Origin: Chryseobacterium sp. LJ668
GTDB lineage: Bacteria > Bacteroidota > Bacteroidia > Flavobacteriales > Weeksellaceae
Assembly: GCF_019613955.1 (NCBI RefSeq)
Contig: NZ_CP080443.1
Location: 3,271,001 to 3,335,000, forward strand
Length of the DNA: 64,000 bases
Direction: 5' to 3'
Below, piece by piece: positions 63,584 through 64,000 of this stretch. Positions within the stretch are counted from its first letter, which is position 1; each line of letters opens with the position of its first letter. A program made the position numbers and the translations under genes. The notes beneath the pieces are model-generated. The model saw only the letters and a program-made list of their open reading frames with translations, was not told the origin of the DNA and searched no databases.

Positions 63584-64000
63584 TCAGACTTTCATCTTAA
63601 TCTTATCAACATTGATAATTTTATAAACTAATTCCTTAATAAGTTCCGCTTCACTCATATTAACTGCGCCCAACCCTTTACCTTTCATATCAAATTCTCT
63701 CAAGATGGAAATTACTCTGGTCGAATGTTTCAAAGGAAAGAGTCTTGCAGCTTCGGCATAATCTTTCAAAAAATAAGGATTAACACCCATCTGCGATGCA
63801 ATAACCTGTGGTGACTGACCCAACATCGTGTTATACATAATAACATTCGAAAAATAATTGTAAAGACTTGACAGCAACATTACAAAAGGATTATTTTTCG
63901 GATTTTTTCCCATAAAATGAGCGATTTTGAATGCCGCGTTTGCATTTTTTGTTCCTAAAGCTTTCTGAAGTTCAAAAACATTAAACTCTTTGCTGATTCC
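63584..64000 (-). CDS. holA: DNA polymerase III delta subunit, C-terminal part (gene runs off window)
   Basis: The reading frame is open from the window end to the stop at 63584, about 138 residues. Visible are KEFNVFELQKALGTKNANAA, MGKNPKNNPFVMLLSSLYNY and the C-terminal helices LGQSPQVIASQMGVNPYFLK and ILREFDMKGKGLG. This is the collar and C-terminal domain of HolA, which loads the sliding clamp. The N-terminal ATPase-like part lies beyond the window. An internal ATG at 63913 is not the real start. Confidence 0.85.
   Translation of the reverse strand, partial: GISKEFNVFELQKALGTKNANAAFKIAHFMGKNPKNNPFVMLLSSLYNYFSNVIMYNTMLGQSPQVIASQMGVNPYFLKDYAEAARLFPLKHSTRVISILREFDMKGKGLGAVNMSEAELIKELVYKIINVDKIKMKV

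Noticed and set aside
1..64000. CRISPR array, insertion sequence or prophage
   Set aside because: No regularly spaced repeats, no transposase or integrase and no phage structural genes. The tail-fibre-like surface proteins have signal peptides and stand without other phage genes.

Overview
The window looks like chromosomal DNA from a low-GC member of the Bacteroidota, most probably Flavobacteriia close to Chryseobacterium (Weeksellaceae). The signs are a FecI/FecR/SusC/SusD locus, exported proteins that open with VGIGTTTP, short Bacteroidota-type Crp/Fnr regulators, TAnnTTTG promoter elements in place of E. coli -10 boxes, and AT-rich spacers. I see no phage, insertion sequence, CRISPR array or rRNA. 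One tRNA gene is present. The assignment rests on gene content and style, not on a database search.

Layout. 0-5.4 kb: a minus-strand signalling operon (REC-PAS-kinase, a CHASE3-GAF hybrid kinase with three receivers, and a response regulator cut by the window edge). 5.6-14 kb: small unknown proteins, an acyltransferase, a serine hydrolase, a DUF4142 lipoprotein, an FAD/Rieske oxidoreductase and a duplicated DUF6766 membrane protein. 14-20.6 kb: exported surface proteins (one frameshifted gene, an 1125-residue TSP3/DUF11 protein and two relatives sharing a C-terminal-type module). 21-27.5 kb: a four-gene pilus-like operon (pilin, PapD-like chaperone, two-domain adhesin, usher-like barrel) with an AraC-type regulator upstream. 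27.7-34.7 kb: orphan receivers, a 3-methyladenine glycosylase, Crp/Fnr, DUF1826, an RsbQ-like hydrolase overlapping a PAS histidine kinase, a tudor-like protein and a cold-shock protein. 37.6-43.5 kb: a compact minus-strand operon for ergothioneine: EgtD, EgtB, an ABC ATPase, a fused permease/binding protein and a PLP C-S lyase. 43.9-51.4 kb: sigma factor, anti-sigma factor, SusC, SusD and a secreted metallophosphoesterase. 52-58.7 kb: two Crp/Fnr-centred stress or detoxification clusters with recognisable operators. 58.7-59.7 kb: decayed gene remnants. 59.7-64 kb: Na+/H+ antiporter, tRNA-Ser, CrcB, TrxB and the end of HolA.

How the parts fit. The two most striking units are the pilus-like operon and the ergothioneine operon. 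In the first, the adhesin repeats the pilin fold at its C-terminus, a hairpin terminator follows the pilin gene, and a 21-bp-spaced direct repeat sits at the promoter. In the second, biosynthesis and probable uptake are co-transcribed, and the substrate-binding domain of the transporter has its two halves in swapped order. Three Crp/Fnr genes each have a palindromic site nearby, which gives testable local regulons. Functions inferred only from context are marked as such in the entries.
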